Positions 61,264 to 64,000 of a DNA stretch of 64,000 nt are shown piece by piece. The DNA is from Marinobacter sp. LV10R510-11A (GTDB lineage Bacteria; Pseudomonadota; Gammaproteobacteria; Pseudomonadales; Oleiphilaceae). The position numbers were made by a program, and so were the translations under genes. The notes under the pieces are model-generated. The model did not search any database. It saw only the letters and a program-made list of their open reading frames with translations, and was not told the origin of the DNA. Position 1 is the stretch's first letter; the number at the start of each line of letters is the position of its first letter. The stretch is from NCBI RefSeq assembly GCF_900215155.1, contig NZ_LT907980.1, positions 1,178,001-1,242,000 of the forward strand, given 5' to 3'.

Positions 61264-64000
61264 TTATAGCCCCATTGATTTCAATACTTCGTTTTCAGAC
61301 ACCACTTCCGGCGTTACCACGGCGTCTTTCAGCATGAGCTTGCCACGCAGCAGCCTGTCAAGATGCACATCGAAAGCATCGTACTCCGGATGCAGGACTG
61401 CCGGAAGGTGGATAGTGACAGGCTTTTTTTGCCCTATGCGATACACCCGGTCAGACGCCTGAGCCTCTTTGGCGGGGTTCCAGTGCCGTTCCAGGTGCAC
61501 TACGTGGTTGGCGCCAACAACAGTAAGACCAACCCCCGCAGCCACTGGCGACATGATTATGATGTTAAATCCCGCATTTGCCTCAAACTGGGTAATAAGC
61601 TGCTTTCGGCTCAGCACGTCAGTCTTTTTGGCTACCGCAGCCGTGTCCCCATTAATGATCGCAATGTTCAGACCGTAGATCTGATCCAACCACAACTTTA
61701 GCAACCGCTGCAGTCGTTTAGTGACCATGAACAGAATCACTTTTTCACCGTTCTTTTTGATGGAATCCAGGGTATCCAATAGAACGCTTAGCTTGGCCGA
61801 TTCGCCCATGATCCGCCTTGCCGAAGCGGCGTCATTGGTCATCAGTTCAGTTTCATGTCGTAGCCGGGGGTGAAGCGAGACTTCTCTCAACTGTTGCAGT
61901 ACGGAGAGGGCTTTGCCGCGCATGTCTTCGGTTGCCTGTTGCTCGCGGTATCCCTTCAGAACATCCTCGTAAGCCCGCAGTTGCTGGCCCTCCATGGTGC
62001 TGGTTAATGCTGAGGTGTAAACCAGGTTGCCGTGATCCGGCTGCGGAACACCGCAGCGAATAGTTTTGGCTGGCAGGCCGCCCAGTTGATCTTCCTTAAC
62101 GCGGCGAAGCATAAACGGGCCGACGGTATCCCGTAGCCCTTGACCCAGTGTGCTTCTCACTTCGTCGCGGCTTTCTTCATCAGCCGCAAGAATCGGCTTT
62201 ATCCAGGTATCCCGAAACGTTGTCCAGTTACCAAGCAAGCCCGGCTGCGCCGTGTCCATCAGACACCAGAAGTCGCCAAGGCTGTTTTCCACCGGGGTAC
62301 CCGTTGCGAGTAACTTAAAATCTGCTTTTAAGCCCTTGGCAGCCCGGGCTTGCAATGTATTGGGGTTTTTGATGTTTTGGGCTTCGTCGAAAATCACCAT
62401 GCCCCAGTCGATTCGGCACAGGGAAAACTGGTAATCCCGAAGTGCCTGATAGGTCGTGAGGACCAGCCGCCTTTCCTGATCCAGCCTTTTGGTGCCGGCT
62501 TCCGGCCCGATGTGCAGTGCGTAGCGAATTGCGTCTTGATCCAAAATCTGGTCATTGTCGAGGATCTCCGCCATTTGTGCGGCTTCCCGCTTCTCGCCTT
62601 TTACGCGGAACTTGGTCAAATCACGACCTGACTGCAACACGACAATGTCCTTGAAAGGGATACCGTTGTAAGTGGCAGCCACCTCATCTTCCCAGTTCTC
62701 AAGCAAGGTGAGCGGCGCGACTACCAGTATGGGCTTCTGTTGCTTCCGAGATGCCTTCTGACGACTCAGATACTCGCCCACCGCCACAAGGCTCATGTAG
62801 GTTTTGCCAAGCCCCATATCGTCTGCAAGTAATGCTCCCTGCAACCGGTACAGATTATCTGCTTGCTCTTGCCGGGCATGCTCAATCAATCCCAAAAGCC
62901 ATAAGATACCTTCTTTTTGGTGCGGAAATGGCTCTCGCGCGTACTGGCTCCAATCTGGCTGATCATTGTTCGATACATCTTTTGCCTTTTGCCGAAGCTC
63001 TTCGTGCAGCTCTTCAGCATCCTTAAGGACAAGGCTCAGCTTCTCTTGTGTCGCAGGCGTGTCGTCATTGATGATCGGATCTTGCAGATCCGGGTTTCGT
63101 AACCTGTCACCGATTTGTTCGAGTTGGGTCGATACCGATTCTCTGTTGGAAATATCAATCGTCTCCCCCCCAAAGGCGACGGTATCGGCACCCTGCCCCC
63201 AGGCAGCTTCCACGGCCTCCTGAAACTGAGTGAGCTCTTCTTCTGATTGGATGACCTTGGGCAGTGCCTCGGGTGGCGCGGGTAATTTGTCGAGTGCAAA
63301 CCAATCCTGTTTTTTGGCATCGGTCTCACCAAATTCCATGTGTTGGAGTTTGCCAATCCCTTCCACCCGGACGGAAAATCCGAGTTCAAGGTTCACCAGT
63401 GCCGCATCCAGAAAAGCGCTGGGAGTTTCAATAAACTCCCGAACCCTGTCAGCAGGAATTCTTCGATTACCTAGAACCTCTTTAACGGCCTCGATTTTCT
63501 CGGGCTCAAGCAAGACGACCCTCTTTCCAATACGAAGTGCACCTCCCTTCTCCGCGTCAAAATCCAGCTGGTCCCATCGCCGTCCAAGCTCTTCCGGTGA
63601 AGTTCCATCTCCGAGGCTCGGACTCAAAAAGAGGCTTCCATCAGGCATTTTGGTGGCTGTGACCCCAACACCCTCGGGAACAACCACATCCAGCTTTTCG
63701 AAATGCCCAAGGTCCAGTTTCATACCGTTGCGTTGGGCTGTCTGAAGCTCCGCCATCAAACGTAAATTCGCGCCCTCACCTCGTCCTTCCGGTGCGAGTT
63801 GCTGATGATATTCCAAGGCAGTAAGTGCGAAGAGTTCCGCTTGTGAAAGCCGGTACCCTTCTGTCGACGTTAAATAAAGGAACGGCCCCTTTAGGTTGAA
63901 AGGAACATCCTGACCTTCGACGCTAGCCGTTGCATTTACGCGGAAACCGCTGTTTCCCGTTCGCCCATTAATCTCGGTGGTAAAGCCGCCGGAAAATCTC
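61264..64000 (-). CDS. SNF2-family helicase, 5' end outside the window
   Basis: The open frame continues unbroken to the right edge, so the first part of the protein (beyond about 912 visible residues) is missing. Helicase motifs: GALLADDMGLGKTYMSLVAV (motif I), VIFDEAQNIKNP (motif II, DEAQ), LLATGTPVENSLGDFW (III) and ASDRVYRIGQKKPVTIH (VI). The visible N-terminal ~350 residues are an unrecognised beta-rich region. It is immediately upstream of hsdM on the same strand and is probably in the same transcript. Its partner gene would be to the right of 64000. SNF2 translocases are frequent in DNA-targeting defence systems. Confidence 0.9.
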   Translation of the reverse strand, partial: RFSGGFTTEINGRTGNSGFRVNATASVEGQDVPFNLKGPFLYLTSTEGYRLSQAELFALTALEYHQQLAPEGRGEGANLRLMAELQTAQRNGMKLDLGHFEKLDVVVPEGVGVTATKMPDGSLFLSPSLGDGTSPEELGRRWDQLDFDAEKGGALRIGKRVVLLEPEKIEAVKEVLGNRRIPADRVREFIETPSAFLDAALVNLELGFSVRVEGIGKLQHMEFGETDAKKQDWFALDKLPAPPEALPKVIQSEEELTQFQEAVEAAWGQGADTVAFGGETIDISNRESVSTQLEQIGDRLRNPDLQDPIINDDTPATQEKLSLVLKDAEELHEELRQKAKDVSNNDQPDWSQYAREPFPHQKEGILWLLGLIEHARQEQADNLYRLQGALLADDMGLGKTYMSLVAVGEYLSRQKASRKQQKPILVVAPLTLLENWEDEVAATYNGIPFKDIVVLQSGRDLTKFRVKGEKREAAQMAEILDNDQILDQDAIRYALHIGPEAGTKRLDQERRLVLTTYQALRDYQFSLCRIDWGMVIFDEAQNIKNPNTLQARAAKGLKADFKLLATGTPVENSLGDFWCLMDTAQPGLLGNWTTFRDTWIKPILAADEESRDEVRSTLGQGLRDTVGPFMLRRVKEDQLGGLPAKTIRCGVPQPDHGNLVYTSALTSTMEGQQLRAYEDVLKGYREQQATEDMRGKALSVLQQLREVSLHPRLRHETELMTNDAASARRIMGESAKLSVLLDTLDSIKKNGEKVILFMVTKRLQRLLKLWLDQIYGLNIAIINGDTAAVAKKTDVLSRKQLITQFEANAGFNIIIMSPVAAGVGLTVVGANHVVHLERHWNPAKEAQASDRVYRIGQKKPVTIHLPAVLHPEYDAFDVHLDRLLRGKLMLKDAVVTPEVVSENEVLKSMGL

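Noticed and set aside
1..64000. CRISPR array, tRNA or rRNA genes
   Set aside because: No regularly spaced short repeats and no cloverleaf-type or rRNA-like sequence was seen while reading both strands.

Overview
The window looks like a piece of the chromosome of a marine gammaproteobacterium, probably Marinobacter or a close relative. This is inferred from the type II secretion proteins, the glycerolipid-type operon, the CLCA_X-family protein and the overall base composition; no rRNA or tRNA gene is present to confirm it.

Layout. (1) 1-14515, mostly housekeeping DNA: type II secretion genes gspE-F-G-H on the minus strand with gspC divergent; a three-gene plus-strand operon (FAD-linked AGPS/GlcD-like oxidase, GlpD-like dehydrogenase, FGGY kinase); a MuiA-like DUF4139 protein; an endonuclease/exonuclease/phosphatase protein that seems to have lost an internal segment; a fasciclin remnant; a LysR regulator divergent from a DUF1127-like gene; and an SOS-controlled umuD with an in-frame amber codon, coupled to a CLCA_X gene. 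(2) 14956-19300, a decaying accessory zone of small and broken genes: a 37-aa glycine-zipper protein, a QxK nuclease-like fragment, a GIY-YIG protein, a DUF4357 remnant, an orphan Xre/MbcA/ParS-type protein and a 41-aa membrane protein. (3) 19385-26372, a tightly packed five-gene plus-strand operon: GrpE-like protein, long divergent Hsp70, AAA+ ATPase, a protein with an N-terminal region resembling a J domain without HPD plus a C-terminal PH-like part, and a single-pass membrane protein with a peptidoglycan-binding domain. It reads as a dedicated chaperone machine and matches no named system I know. (4) 26424-36788, a nested stack of mobile elements: an IS3 element, a group II intron remnant split by a second IS3 element, and an IS66 element whose tnpC is broken by a complete Recombinase-In-Trio (RIT) element and by a 387-bp mini-element. 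Both insertions carry the same unusual 32-bp palindromic junction. (5) 36789-47643, minus strand: a PcfJ fragment, then HEPN protein, C-x2-C protein, SNF2-like helicase, phospholipase-D-like protein, an unknown 464-aa protein, and a zinc-protease-like protein fused to a HicA-like domain. (6) 47718-64000, minus strand: GIY-YIG/DUF4357 nuclease, YgjP-type metallopeptidase, and a type I restriction-modification locus in which hsdR is separated from hsdM-hsdS by a RecD-like helicase and a TPR/OB-like protein; a large SNF2 helicase runs off the right edge.

Regions 3, 5 and 6 together look like a defence island. The type I system would methylate self DNA and cut foreign DNA. The helicase/PLD/HEPN/HicA-like cluster has the parts of a nuclease-based or abortive response. 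The Hsp70 operon has the parts of a complete chaperone cycle (exchange factor, Hsp70, possible J-like partner, AAA+ unfoldase) tied to the envelope by its last gene. The functions of these clusters are inferred from parts and context only.
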